Source: Malania oleifera
Lineage: Eukaryota > Streptophyta > Magnoliopsida > Santalales > Ximeniaceae
Assembly (NCBI RefSeq): GCF_029873635.1
Contig: NC_080420.1
Coordinates: forward strand, 120,040,719-120,104,718
DNA length: 64,000 nt
Direction of reading: 5' to 3'
Positions 1 through 11,869 of the stretch are shown in pieces (the first letter of the stretch is position 1; every line of letters begins with the position of its first letter). The position numbers and the translations under genes were made by a program. The notes below the pieces were generated by a model. That model had not been told where the DNA came from and searched no databases. It worked only from the letters and a program-made list of their open reading frames with translations.

Positions 1-1541
1 AGGACGTCGTGACACCTATGGTTAATTTAGAACGTGTAAGAAGCAAGCCAATAAATACGATTGTAATTAATTTGCTTTAAATAAACCAAACAACCATGCA
101 CAGTATAGTAAAGCGAATAAAATAAGGATGACACCAGATGTGTTATCGAGGTTTGACAAAAGTGCCTACGTCCACGCCTTTAGCTCGCAAACCCAAGGAT
201 TTCACTAGATCTCACTTAACAGGTGGAGCGGCATCGTATACAATTAGGTCAAATTATCAAGGCTGACCTTAACCTTTAAATACAATCCTTCCGAGCTAGA
301 TTTTTACCCCTTCAGGCCACGCCTGGAATACAGCAAATATTTAATACAAATTTTGTGTACAATAATGTGTGCTTCTCTAATAAGAAAATTTGTACAAATA
401 TAATCAGAGGGGAAGACTTTTGGCTGAACCCTCAATCAAAAATCAACAAGAAATCAAAAGCAATGAGAGTTTGAACAATAATTGGAAGAGTAGGATCACT
501 TGGAATACTCTCACTCAATATTATTTTTCAAGAGAATAATCAAGGGAGGAGTATTTTAGCTTGTATTTGAGGGAAGAGCTCTCAAAAATTCAGACGATAT
601 TTTCTCAATCAAAATCACTAATCTCTACTTAATCTTTGCAAATTAAAACATATATATAGACTCACTCAAAAACATAACCGTTGGGAAATAAGGGTAATAA
701 TTAAATTTGTTTTAAAACAAGTTCAACCCAAATAACCCCATTTTACCCTTAATAACCTGCAGTAAAAATAGGCCAACCTTAGAGTTTCGGTTGCCCAATC
801 CATAGGGTCTGTTGCCCAAATAGACACAAATGAAAAGTTGAATTTCAACTTCGGGTGCCTGGGGAAATGTTCGGGTGGCTGAACCAAGGCAATTTTCCAA
901 ACACTCGAAGTTCGGTTGCCCGGTTATCAATACGGTTAGCCAAACTTCATGATTTGGTTGCCTAGGGTATATTTGAACTTGAAGTTCGGGCGCCCGGGAA
1001 AGGTGAAAAAGTCAACATTTCATGGTTCGGTCGACCGTGAATGTTTAGTTCATTTCGGTTCAATCGCTTGACCCAAGTCAATCGGATTGACTTTTCAACA
1101 CTTCAGTCGATCGAGGGGTTTTTAACGCATATCATTCGGTTGCCCAAAACCCTTTCAATTTAAGTTCTAAGTCCTATTTTTGAATATAGATTTCCCATGT
1201 TTGCATAGATAGTATTTGTAAGATAGTGAGGATTTTCCTAAGCGATTGTGCAAGGACCTAAGATCTATCTAAGGTCTTTGAGCTTATAGAACTTACCATG
1301 CATGTCATGCATTAATTATTACAGACCTTTTGATTATTATTACAGACCCAACTGAAAATAAATATTAAATACAAATGTAAACAGTTTTTCTTCATTTTCC
1401 TTGGAGTCATCATATACCACCAAGACATATGATTCTTTTCCATTTCGTGTATAGAGTAATCCTGCCCACAAACTCAGAGCATATGTTAGATACAAAGGTA
1501 TTTGTCATTATCAAAATAAGATATGACTAATAAGGTCAACA
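1..1541 (-). mobile_element. SIRE/Maximus-type Copia LTR, truncated by window edge
   Basis: On the minus strand the LTR begins TGTTGACC at 1541, followed by a 'TTTTGATAATGACAAA'-like block shared with four other LTRs in the window. A TATA-like tract lies at 649-660 (minus). Immediately upstream in LTR sense (about 780-1145) is an array of short TTCGG-type palindromic motifs. The block at about 150-215 (a GAGGTTTGACA-like and CCTACGTCC-like motif) is the conserved downstream region of this family. The LTR 3' end lies outside the window. Family assignment rests on the shared terminal sequences and on the SIRE-type gag next to the copy at 54203-58443. Confidence 0.75.
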
Positions 1542-2019
1542 TTGCGCGTGTCCAATAATCATATCAGGATTAAAAGTATAAACAATCATAATAATCATGA
1601 GGTATTAATTGTTTTATATAGTCAGTATAAAAACAATTACCCCAAGATGGTCTTATTCAATACACACAAAGTGTACTAGCACAAGGAGTTGGAACTATAC
1701 CATTTCCCACAGTCAAGACAGACCTATTAAAACGTTGTGCTACAATCCTACCAATGGTGTGTCCAATTTCATTTAAGATTGCGAACAATAAACTTATATT
1801 CTATAAGAGCTGATGATCTAATCTTCTATGTGTAAGTCGTACTCTACACACTAGATCACCTACTATATAGAATAAAAGACACACATGCATAATCATTAAA
1901 TAAATAATGTCAGACAAATATTGCTCACAAAAATTCTCATTAAAATGGAATAACTGAAGTTATTAATAAACAATAAAACTCATTACATAAAGCATGTCTT
2001 TCAGTATAAATATCTAGCA
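1542..2019. other. Unclassified AT-rich interval
   Basis: No ORF, RNA gene or recognisable repeat boundary was found. It lies between the SIRE LTR and the left edge of the XTH duplication. It could be old retroelement sequence, but nothing visible decides this. Confidence 0.3.
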
Positions 2020-2381
2020 GTTGCAATGTCTGGTATTCTCTTTATTAATGTGTAAAATTACCCACACCAAGCTTATCATGTAATTGAGAATAACACGCTC
2101 AAAGAAAAAAGTGACCAAAGCCCTCCCCTCTCATTAATCAGATAGCCAACACGTTAATAAAGCTTAGTCAAGTCATTTAATCAATTAATTTATTCAATAG
2201 GGCCAAAAAGGAAAATAACACAAAATAACTCATTTGTAATACCATTTCAATTACACCCAAGAAGGATTACTTCACCACGCTCTCATTAATTATTGGTTGT
2301 ATCAGCATTCTGGTGGGGTTGTTCCCTTGAATCTTCTTGGATTTTTGCAATAATCATAAACCATGTGATTTTTCCTCACAT

Positions 2382-2385
<4 letters not shown>

Positions 2386-2420
<35 letters not shown>
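2386..2420. repeat. (AT)n microsatellite inside XTH-A exon 4
   Basis: About 35 bp of pure AT repeat. In the exon frame it encodes alternating Ile-Tyr. Unit B has no repeat at this position, so it expanded after the duplication or was lost from B. Confidence 0.9.
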
Positions 2421-2424
<4 letters not shown>

Positions 2425-2960
2425 ATCCTTAGTGAGTGTCCAATTCTGCAGTTTGCCCAACCAATTCCTACAGTTGGGAACTATGCAACCATTAATGTGA
2501 AATCTTTGATATTGGGCTCTGAAGGGTCCATTCCTCCAATCCATTTTGGTGTTGGGAGGTAATATCCAATTTGCTTGCCATATGGTTTCTTTTATCTGCA
2601 TTGGCTGTGAAGGGTAACTCAATCTCGGGATATTCTTGAACAGCTTGATTGGAATATCATCCACCAAAAAACTGCAGAAAGAAAATGATTAGAAGTCAAT
2701 ATAATTAAATGAAAGAAATCTTTTATGTTTCAGATTTGAATACGTGTAAATTGAAATAAAATTTGGTATAATTTTCTCTTACCTTTTGTCCAAGTTCACA
2801 CATATTCAAACTCAACATTTGAATATCGAGTCCCGAAACACTGAGTAAAAGTTATTCGAATACTCAAACGGGAGAGGGGTACTCTATTGAAAGTTAAGAC
2901 CCAATGGATCTCTCAGTGAGTCTAAAAGTAATAATCACAACAAAATAGAATATTAATTTA

Positions 2961-2982
2961 GAGAGAGAGAGAGAGAGAGAGA
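2961..2982. repeat. (GA)n microsatellite next to the XTH-A intron 3 donor
   Basis: Pure GA repeat in intron 3, about 16-20 bp downstream of the GTAAG donor in gene sense. Unit B has the same repeat, longer, at about 17154-17185. Confidence 0.9.
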
Positions 2983-3552
2983 TTATGTGCACGCTTACAC
3001 TATTTGTCTCGAGTTCCAAAGCATTTTGTAAGAATGAGAACTCTTCGTGGGATCAAACCAAAGACGAATTCTTTGCTCTTTATTTCTATAGCCGCAAGCA
3101 AACACATTAGTTTGCAAAACATAATTTTTATTGTCCCTGCCACCCAAGAACTCAAAGTCAAGCTTATCATGTTTGTTTGTTGCAGGCGAATCTAACTGTT
3201 GTTGTACATAATGCAATTACAATTAATGTAAATTCAACTACAAGAGACAATTAAAGAAGAAAGGAAATTTTTATTGAAAAATAATTTCATAAAAAGTCGT
3301 GACGATTCCAGCAGTATTTGTTGAGAATCTGTATATCCATACTAAAAAATCCAGTAATGTAGCTACTCTTCGACTAGAACCCAGATCCTTGAAAAAATAA
3401 ATTTGATCATTAGAAATTTTTAATGTAATATAAAGACATTGCTGAATTTAGACTCATATGTTCACTTATAATTGATGCTTGCAACCCTAAACTAGCTCCT
3501 TTTTATAGTATTTTAGAAATTTACTCAAAAGTTTTTTGCTCAATGTTTTGTA

Positions 3553-3750
3553 GGTCCTTGTTTTGTTTTGTTTTACTTGGACTTGTAATCATGTTTTGGA
3601 TGGTTGTTAGTATTGTTTTTTGGGAGGCTTTTATAGTTTTGTCTTTTGTTCCTCCCATTGATTGTCTTATAACGACAGTATGCCTCCGTCAAAAGTGAGG
3701 GTTTATCAATAAATAAATGAAGGTGTCGCCCTTCTTTAAAAAAAAAAAAA
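3553..3750 (+). mobile_element. Poly(A)-tailed insertion resembling a chromovirus 3' UTR
   Basis: Present in intron 1 of unit A and absent from unit B. It ends in 13 A (3738-3750). The part at about 3672-3705 (TATAACGACAGTATGCCTCC, then AGTGAGGG and an AATAAATAA-like signal) matches the region just before the 3' LTR of both chromoviruses here (about 11495-11550, and 22560-22615 on the minus strand). This suggests a retrocopied transcript end, or a LINE/SINE 3' end with chance similarity. No clear TSD was found. Confidence 0.45.
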
Positions 3751-3794
3751 GTGTGTAACCATAAGGCATATTTGAACAACTTAAATATCATATA

Positions 3795-3964
3795 TGTAAT
3801 AGCCCCAAAAAAGGTTACAGAAGATTAGTAGAGTGATTCCAAAAAAAAAAAAATTAAAATTAAAATTAATTAATTAATCGAATTTATTAAAAAAAGAAAA
3901 AAATTAATTAAAATTTATTTTTATTTTATTAATAAAATATATTATTATTAATATTAATTAAATA

Positions 3965-4008
<44 letters not shown>

Positions 4009-6598
4009 CCTGAAGCTTCTAGCTTCAGGATCTCTTCTTCTTCTTCTTCTTCTTCTTCTTCTTTACTTTTTTTTTTCTTCTTTCTTGCAGTTCTGAACTC
4101 TCTCTCTCTCTCTCTCTCTCTCCTTACGTTCTCTCTCCCTCTCTCTTCGATTTCGTGGTGGATTTTCACCCGATCGAAAATTCGAAGATACCACTGGACT
4201 TCATTCTCCGCTGTCGTCATTTCTATAGGAGCGGATCGGTGGTAGGAGCGGCGTAGGCGTATTCCCTAGGGTAAGTCATTTTCCCTTTTTTCTTTAATTT
4301 CTTGCAAAATATAAGCTCAATTTACGAACGGACACCACCACAAGAATTTAGGGATGATTCTTTTCAAGTCTAGCGGAACGGAATTCTCGTGGGGGTGTCA
4401 GACCAAAACCTCAAATTTGGGGCACGAGGGTTATTAAAGGACTTATTTTTAATTAACTAGGATTAATTTAAAAATGCTAAAATATTGAGCATTTGGAGTT
4501 GAAGTAGGATTTCTGAAATTTAGGGTCCGGGTGAGCGCCGCAGGTGTAATTTTGGGACCCGCAGGTAAAATTCATAAAATTAGGTGGGGGTGTTAAATAA
4601 TAGTTTAAATATTAATTTGAAGTATATGGAACCTAGGGAAGGCTAGATGAGTATTATTTTAGAGAAATAGATTAATTAATCTGGGAAAAATATAAATTGC
4701 AGAAGTTAAATTTCGAGAGCCAAGGGCGTGAGATTTTGGGTTCTAGCGAGACTCTCAGTAAGTCAGGTAAGGGGAATAAATTATAACAGTTTTTGATAAA
4801 AATTATGGGTTGAGAAATATGTAAAAATGGCGTATGTTATTTTACCTGAAATTTATTATGATATAAATATCATATGAAATTTGTGTGGCATATAATTTAT
4901 ATTGAGAAATGTTTAAATTGAGTTAGATGATTTATCCTGTGAAAAATGTGATACTGAAATGTGTTTTAATATGAGAATTGAAATATGAGAAAATGATGAA
5001 AGTGAAATGTGCAAAAAAATGTATTCTCTGAGAAAATGAAAAAGGTGAAATATGGAAATATGTTTTGAGATATATTGAGTAATTGTGAAATAAGATATGT
5101 ATATGATAGTATGAGATGAGATGAATTATGAACTCATAAAATATCATTTAAATGATGAAATGTGTTGAGAATACTGATATTGAAATGTGAATATGTGAAA
5201 TGAAAATATTGCAATGTTAATTCTGCAATATGAAAATGAGAAATGTGCAAATACGTAAAATATAAATGATAAAATTCCAATACCACATAATGATTGCGGG
5301 TATGTGGTGGTAAACCTTGTTGGATGGTTATGATATTGAGCACGGTACCATTGCTAGTGGTGTTAGTGCAACCACACGGACTCTTGAAGCGTGTGGCGTG
5401 ACAATCGACTGTGCCATTGTGTAGGGTTGTTGGGCCCCTAAGTCCGGATCAGGATTATAGGCCGGCCAGTCGTCCTACAGACCCGATATGTGATATGATA
5501 TTTGATCTAACTGGGTCGGCCAACCGCGGTTAGATCCAGCCTTCGGGCCGCACAACCTTGACGATGGGGGAAGCATGGCGTGTATAGAAAGATCCTCACG
5601 GTGGCCATGAGTTACAGACGCGATGTTGGTATTTGATACCAAGGATACTCATGAGCCGGAAAGTAAAATGGAAACCAAAAGTAAAAGAATGATAACATTG
5701 GCTAAAATGAGAAATGAAAGACAGAATGAAAATTGAGAAATAAAGAATGTTAAATATGAGAAATGAACCGTGTGAGTTAATAATAATATAAATAATTAAG
5801 GCGAAGTGAAACTCTCTGCCTGAGGGCTTACTAAGTAAGGTGAGTGCCCTGATAGGTATTAGATATGGTCATACTCGGCTGCATAATGTGTTAGGGCAGA
5901 GGGAAGCTACCTGTATGGGCGGGTAATCTTCCTTATTCTCAGGAACTTCGCGGATAATTATGTGTTGGATACCATTGAATTTGATAAATGGTGTTAAAGC
6001 TTATAAAAGCTTGTGTTGTATATCTATACGATTATGAGAATGTGTATATCAGTGTATTTTCTCAGATGAAATGGTGATTTGAAAAGTAAAGTGTATTATA
6101 ATTGTACTCATATGGCCACACACTGTAAATAATTTATTCCTTTTTATTGAGATATGTCTCACCCAAATTATCTAAATTTTTCATGGGACAGAGATAGGCC
6201 AAGTGGTAGAGCTCCGTGATCATAGGGAACTGGGACCCTGATATACAAGGTGAGTTTGGACTAAGGAGGTGTGATTCCCTAGGGTTGTATTGTTTTTGGA
6301 TATGAGATAGTATTGTGTATATGGATACTCTGGGTATTGTATTCTGACTAATATGTATATACTGTCTTCCGCTGTTAGGTTGTATTATAAAATAACTTTT
6401 TACCCGGTACCCAATGCGGGTCAGGTCGTATGAATGATAGTAGGATTGTTGACGTGGCCGATTTGTGAATGTTATGGATAACGTGTAAATTATTTGATAG
6501 TAGGATTGTTGACGTGGCCGATTTGTGGATTTATGACATGATTATTTATTTATTATTGATATTGGAAAAAAAATTTGTATGAAAATCGGGGCGTCACA
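3795..6598 (+). repeat. 5' LTR of chromovirus 3795-14433
   Basis: Pairs with 11633-14433 almost end to end. It contains (ATT)n at about 3966-4006, (CTT)n at about 4035-4062 and (CT)n at about 4100-4122. ORFs through these tracts are repeat artefacts. Confidence 0.95.
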
Positions 6599-6600
6599 GT

Positions 6601-6611
6601 TTGGTATCAGA
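6601..6611 (+). promoter_or_regulatory. Primer-binding site (tRNA-iMet type)
   Basis: TTGGTATCAGA starts two bases after the 5' LTR. It is complementary to the 3' end of plant initiator tRNA-Met, the usual primer for this group. Confidence 0.85.
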
Positions 6612-6983
6612 CCCTAGATTGCTAGGTTCTGTAGACTTTAGTAGACAACGGAATACAATACCAGAGTATAGAAGTGAATTTTGAGAAAAATAGGTGATGG
6701 GTAAATTGAAATGGGGGTTAGTGATTGTTGGAGGATGAGGTTAGAATTTATGGTTCGATCTTGCGGCCTAGAGACAGGGGTACCAAGGTTGTTTCTGTGT
6801 TTTTCCTGGGGTGACGATTTCAGGAAAACCATGGATACTACCTCTGGGTCTTGTTTCTGAGTAGTAGGACTGAATCTTAAATGAGAATTAAGGATGTGGA
6901 TAGAAGAATAACTTATGAGTTATTGTAGTGTATGGATTGTGTGATAGTAGTTGTATGCCAAGATTAGCTATTTCCTTTGCAGG

Positions 6984-9900
6984 ATGGATTAGGGGAACAG
7001 TAACACGAATACGGGGGGTGATGGAGCAGGACCTTCCAGTATGGGTGGTGCAAACCCTGACTCAGTGTTGCGTAGCGTCACTCAGCAGGTGATGGCTGAG
7101 ATGGCCAAGAGCTCAGGGGAGAGGAGTTGCATGATCGAGTAGTTCACGTGATGCGACCCCCATATTTTGCTGGAGGAGCGGACCCATTGGTAGCAGAGAA
7201 TTGGGTTCAGGACATAAAGGACATACTAGTAGTCTTCTCATGTACAGACGAGTAGAAGGTATTATTTGCTACCTTTAAATTGACCGGGGAGGCAAAGCGC
7301 TGGTGGAGGTCAGTGAGAGTATTGGAGGAACAGAGGCCGGATCCTATAGCGATGACATGGAGTCACTTTAGGGAGATTTTCTTCGAGCGGTACTTTCCCA
7401 CTACGGTCAGGAGTGCGAAGGCATCAGAGTCTCTGTATCTGACACAGGGGTCTATGATGGTGCAGCAGTATGTATCAAGGTTTGTTGAGTTGTCCCGATT
7501 TGCCCCGTATATGGTGCCAGATGAGGAGAGGAAGGCGAGGAAGTTTGAGGAGGGCTTGAGGCAGAACCTGTATGAGCAGGTGGTAGGTTTCCAAGCTCAG
7601 ACTTTCTCATAGATAGTGGACAAGGTTGCGGTGATTGAGAGCAGCATACAAAGAAGCGCAACAGCCCAGAGCTAGAGGAAGAGGCTTGCGCCTACTAATT
7701 TTCAGGCAAGGCCTAGTCGAGGGCCGTGGAGGAGATATGATACCAGGGGGAACGATAACAGGGAGGAGGAGATCGAGCAGTACAGGGCAGACAGATGCCC
7801 CCTCCTTGTCCCAGATGTTTGAGGAGGCACCTAAGAGAGTGTCGAGCGAGAGAGGTTGTCTGCTATCAGTGCCACCAGCCTGGTCATATTGCGAGAAACT
7901 ACCAGGCACCACCAGTGGTAGCAGCTGCTCCTCAACCATACAGAGGAGGCTATCAGGCACCTCGAGGTGGACAGCAAAGGAATACTGCACCGGCGCGAGT
8001 TTATGCACTGATGCCGAGAGATGCTGAGGATGCGGGAGATGTGGTGACAAGTACGGTTTCAATACTATCATTTAAAGCTACTGTTTCGTTTGATTATGGG
8101 GCGACGCATTCGTTTATCGCCCGGGATTATGTTAAATTGTGTGGGTTTGAGCCTCAATAGTTAGATATTAGTTTGTCTGTTGCTATGCCAACTGGGGCTG
8201 TAGGGGTATGTAGAAAGGTACTCAGGGACTGTCCAGTGGATATTCACGGGAGGTCTTTGTTGGCTAATCTGGTGGTTTTAGACATGCATGGGTGTGAGGT
8301 AACCTTGGGTATGGATTGGCTAGCTACCCACTATGCTAGCATTGATTGCCATCTGAGAGTGGTAGTATTTAGACCTCCAGAGGGACAGGAGTACAGATTC
8401 GTGGGATCACGTGTGCGCACCCCACCTCAGTTACTATCTACTATTCAGGCACGTAGATTGATATCAGAAGGTTGTCAAGGATATTTAGCCTGTGTGAAGG
8501 TAGTATCAGAAAGGCAGTTGACGGTGAAAGATATCCCTGTGGTAAGGGATTTTCCTAATGTATTTCCCGAGGATTTGCCGGGACTACCTCCTGGTCGTGA
8601 GGTAGAGTTCGTTATTGATCTGGTTTCGGGGACAGCACCGATTTCGAAGGCACCATATAGAATGGCACCGGCAAAGTTGAAAGAATTGAAAAAGTAGTTG
8701 CAGGAACTATTAGATAAGGGATTTATTCGACCCAGTGTGTTGCCCTGGGGAGCACCGATTTTGTTTGTGAGGAAGAAGGATGGCTCGATGAGGTTGTGTA
8801 TTGACTATCGAGAAATAAATAAAGTAACTATCAAGAATAAATACCGCTCCCGCGTATCGATGATTTGTTTGACCAGTTACAGGGGACAAAGATCTTTTCA
8901 AAGATAGATTTACGCTCTGGGTACCATCAGGTGAAAGTCAAGGTGGAAGATGTTTCGAAGACGGCATTTAGAACACAGTATGGTCATTATGAATTTCTAG
9001 TTATGTCGTTTGGGTTGATGAATGCTCCTACAGTGTTTATGGATTTGATGAATAGGGTTTTTCACCAGTACTTGGATTAGTTTGTGATAGTATTTATTAA
9101 CGATATACTGGAGTATTCGAAGAGCCCAGAGGAGCATGAGGAGCATCTGAGTATAATGCTTCAGGTATTGCGAAAGAAGAAGCTTTATGCGAAGTTCAAG
9201 AAGTGTGAGTTCTGGCTGAAAAGTGTTACCTTCCTTGGACACGTTATATCCAGGGGTGGTATTTCTGTTGATCCGAGTAAAATTGAAGTGGTAGTAGACT
9301 GGGCACGACCAAAGAACGTGCACGAGATCAGGAGTTTCCTAAGATTGGCTGGATACTACCGCAGGTTTGTTGAGAGTTTCTCTAGATTGTCAGGCCCGTT
9401 GACAAGATTGACCAGGAAAGGAGCGAAGTTTGAATGGTCTGATGAATGCGAACAAAACTTCCAAGAATTGAAGCAACGACTCATCACTGCGCCTGTGTTA
9501 ACGATTCCTTTAGGAGAAAGGGGGTTTGTAATTTATAGTGATGTGTCCCATAAAGGGTTCGGATGTGTATTGATGCAACGAGGGAGAGTGATAGCCTATG
9601 CCTCATGATAGTTGAAAGAATATGAGAAGAACTACCCTACCCACGATCTAGAGTTGGCGGCAATTTTTTACGTGCTGAAGATTTGGAGGCACTATGTATA
9701 TGGGGGTAGGTGTGAGATATTTACTGGCCATAAGAGTTTAAAGTATTTCTTCACGCAAAAGGAATTGAATATGAGGCAGAGGAGATGGTTGGAGCTAATA
9801 AAAAATTACGACTGCACTATCAGCTACCACCCGGGAAAGACTAATGTGGTTGCTGATGCTTTGAGTCGAAAATCAGTGGATTCATCTGTATCTGCAGTGG

Positions 9901-11435
9901 AGATTCAGCATCCGATTTAGATGGATCTAGAGAGACTCGGTGTGGAGCTGGTAGAGGGCGATTACCAGGCGTTCATTGCTAACTTGGTTGTGCAGCTGAC
10001 TCTACAGGAGAGGATTAAAGCAGCCCAGAGGAATGACGTAGAACTAGTAGAGCTTATAGGAAAGGTACAGGATGGTCAGGAACCAGAGTTCAGCATTTCA
10101 GATGATGGAGCCTTGAGGTTCCGTACCATGTTATGCGTTCCAACTGATCCTGAGATCAAGAGGGTCATTCTGGAGGAAGCACATCGGTCCCTATATACTG
10201 TACATCCAGGTAGCACTAAAATGTACAGAGATCTTCGAGAGTCCTTTTGGTGGAGCAACATGAAGAGGGAGATAACTCAGTTTGTGGATCAGTGTTTGAC
10301 GTGCCAACAAGTGAAGACTGAGCACGAGAGACTGGCAGGATCATTGCAGCCACTTCACATTCCTGAGTGGAAGTGGGAACATATAGCGATGGATTTCATC
10401 TCAAGATTATCGCCGGCATTGCATGGACAGGACGCTATTTGGGTAGTGGTGGATCGATTGACGAAGACTGCCCACTTTTTTCTGATCATAGTTAGCTACT
10501 CCATGGACAGATTGGCTGAGTTATACATCTAGGAGATAGTTAGGCTCCATGGCGTCCCAGTGTCCATAGTTTCAGATAAAGACCCATGATTCACATCTCG
10601 TTTTTGGAAGAGTCTGCAAGGGGCCATGGGTTCTCAGTTGTCATTCAGCACAGTTTTTTATCCTCAGACAGATGGACAGATAGAGAGGACGATACAGATT
10701 CTGAAGGATATGTTGCGAGCATGTGTGCTAGACTTTGGAGGTTGTTGGATGCAATATTTGTCACTGGTTGAGTTTTCTTATAACAACAGCTACCAGGCCA
10801 ACATTGGGATGGCACCGTATGAGGCGCTTTATGGCAGGAGGTGTCGATCCCCGTTCTACTGGGATGAGGTTGGAGAGAAATAGGTATTGGGGCCAGAGCT
10901 GATACAGCAGACTCAGGATAAAGTTAGACTCATCAGAGACAGGATCAAGACAGTGCAGAGCTGGCGGAAGAGTTATGCTAATACTCGTCGACGAGAATTG
11001 GAGTTTGACACAGGAGATCATGTATTCCTGAAGGTGGCACCGCTGAAAGGTGTTATGAGGTTCGGGAGGAAGGGTAAACTGAGCCTTAGGTATATTGGAC
11101 CATTCGAGATTCTTAAGAAAGTGGGTCCATTTGCCTATCGTTTGGCATTATCACCAGTCCTATCTAGGATCCATGACGTATTCCACGTTTCTATGCTGAG
11201 GAAATATGTCCCAGACCCCTCCCATGTGATTAGATATGAAGCATTGGAGTTGGGTGATACTTTAACTTATGAAGAAGTGTTAGTGCAGATTCTTAACTGG
11301 AAGGAACAAGAGCTACGCACGAAAAAGATTCCACTGGTAAAAGTTCTATGGTGCAACCATGCCATTGAGGAGGCTTCCTGGGAACTAGAGGATCAGATGC
11401 GTCAGAGATATCCGCATTTATTCAGTGGAGTTTAG
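6984..11435 (+). pseudogene. Degenerate chromovirus gag-pol polyprotein
   Basis: The frame can be followed from ATG 6984 to TAG 11433-11435. It has 12 internal TAG (6990, 7140, 7253, 7610, 7673, 8158, 8695, 9078, 9609, 9918, 10530, 10881), two TGA (9606, 10587), no TAA, and three apparent 1-bp deletions (near 7148, 7785 and 8843). Visible domains are gag (about 7150-7620), a CCHC knuckle with its last Cys changed to Tyr (about 7858-7900), a protease motif DYGATHS (about 8095), RT with FINDIL in place of the family FxDD box (Asn codon 9099-9101), RNase H (about 9520-9890), integrase HHCC zinc finger (about 10170-10310) and catalytic core, and a C-terminal chromodomain (about 11270-11420). Loss of catalytic residues together with the stops shows it is dead. 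Confidence 0.93.
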
Positions 11436-11489
11436 AGCTGAGCTAGTCAAGTGAATGGAACAGTATTGTAGTTTTTATTTGTATAGTGT

Positions 11490-11556
11490 AATATTCTAAC
11501 CCTCATTATAACCACGGTATTCCTCCGCCATAAGTGAGGGTAATTAATAAAAATTG
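11490..11556 (+). other. Conserved chromovirus 3' UTR block with potential hairpin
   Basis: ACCCTCATTAT (about 11500) can pair with ATAAGTGAGGGT (about 11530), enclosing GGTATTCCTCCGCC. An AATTAATAAA-like sequence follows. The same block is present in the element at 22305-30063 (about 22560-22615, minus) and in part at 3672-3710. Confidence 0.5.
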
Positions 11557-11620
11557 GAAGTATTTTCGTTAAGAAAGGGAAACAGGGGAATGGCAAATTT
11601 CGAGGAAGAAATTTTTTCTA

Positions 11621-11632
11621 AGGAGGGGAGAA
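11621..11632 (+). promoter_or_regulatory. Polypurine tract
   Basis: AGGAGGGGAGAA lies directly before TGTAATAACC of the 3' LTR. It is the usual plus-strand priming site. The minus-strand element has the same tract at 22483-22495. Confidence 0.9.
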
Positions 11633-11810
11633 TGTAATAACCCCAAAAAGGGTTATAGAAGATTAGTAGAGAAATTCCAAAAAAAAAATTAAAATTAAAA
11701 TTAATTAATTAATTAATTAATCGAATTTATAAATAAAAAAAGAAAAAATTTAATTAAAATTTATTTTTATTTTATTAATAAAATATATTATTATTATTAT
11801 TAATTAAATA

Positions 11811-11869
<59 letters not shown>

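Noticed and set aside
3954..4220. ORF with poly-Asn, poly-Glu and Arg-Glu repeats (also 11800-12030)
   Set aside because: Translation of ATT, CTT and CT microsatellites inside LTRs.
8158..10883. Programmed readthrough or UAG recoding in the chromovirus frame
   Set aside because: A dozen TAG, TGA codons, three frameshifts and lost catalytic residues fit decay, not one regulated readthrough.
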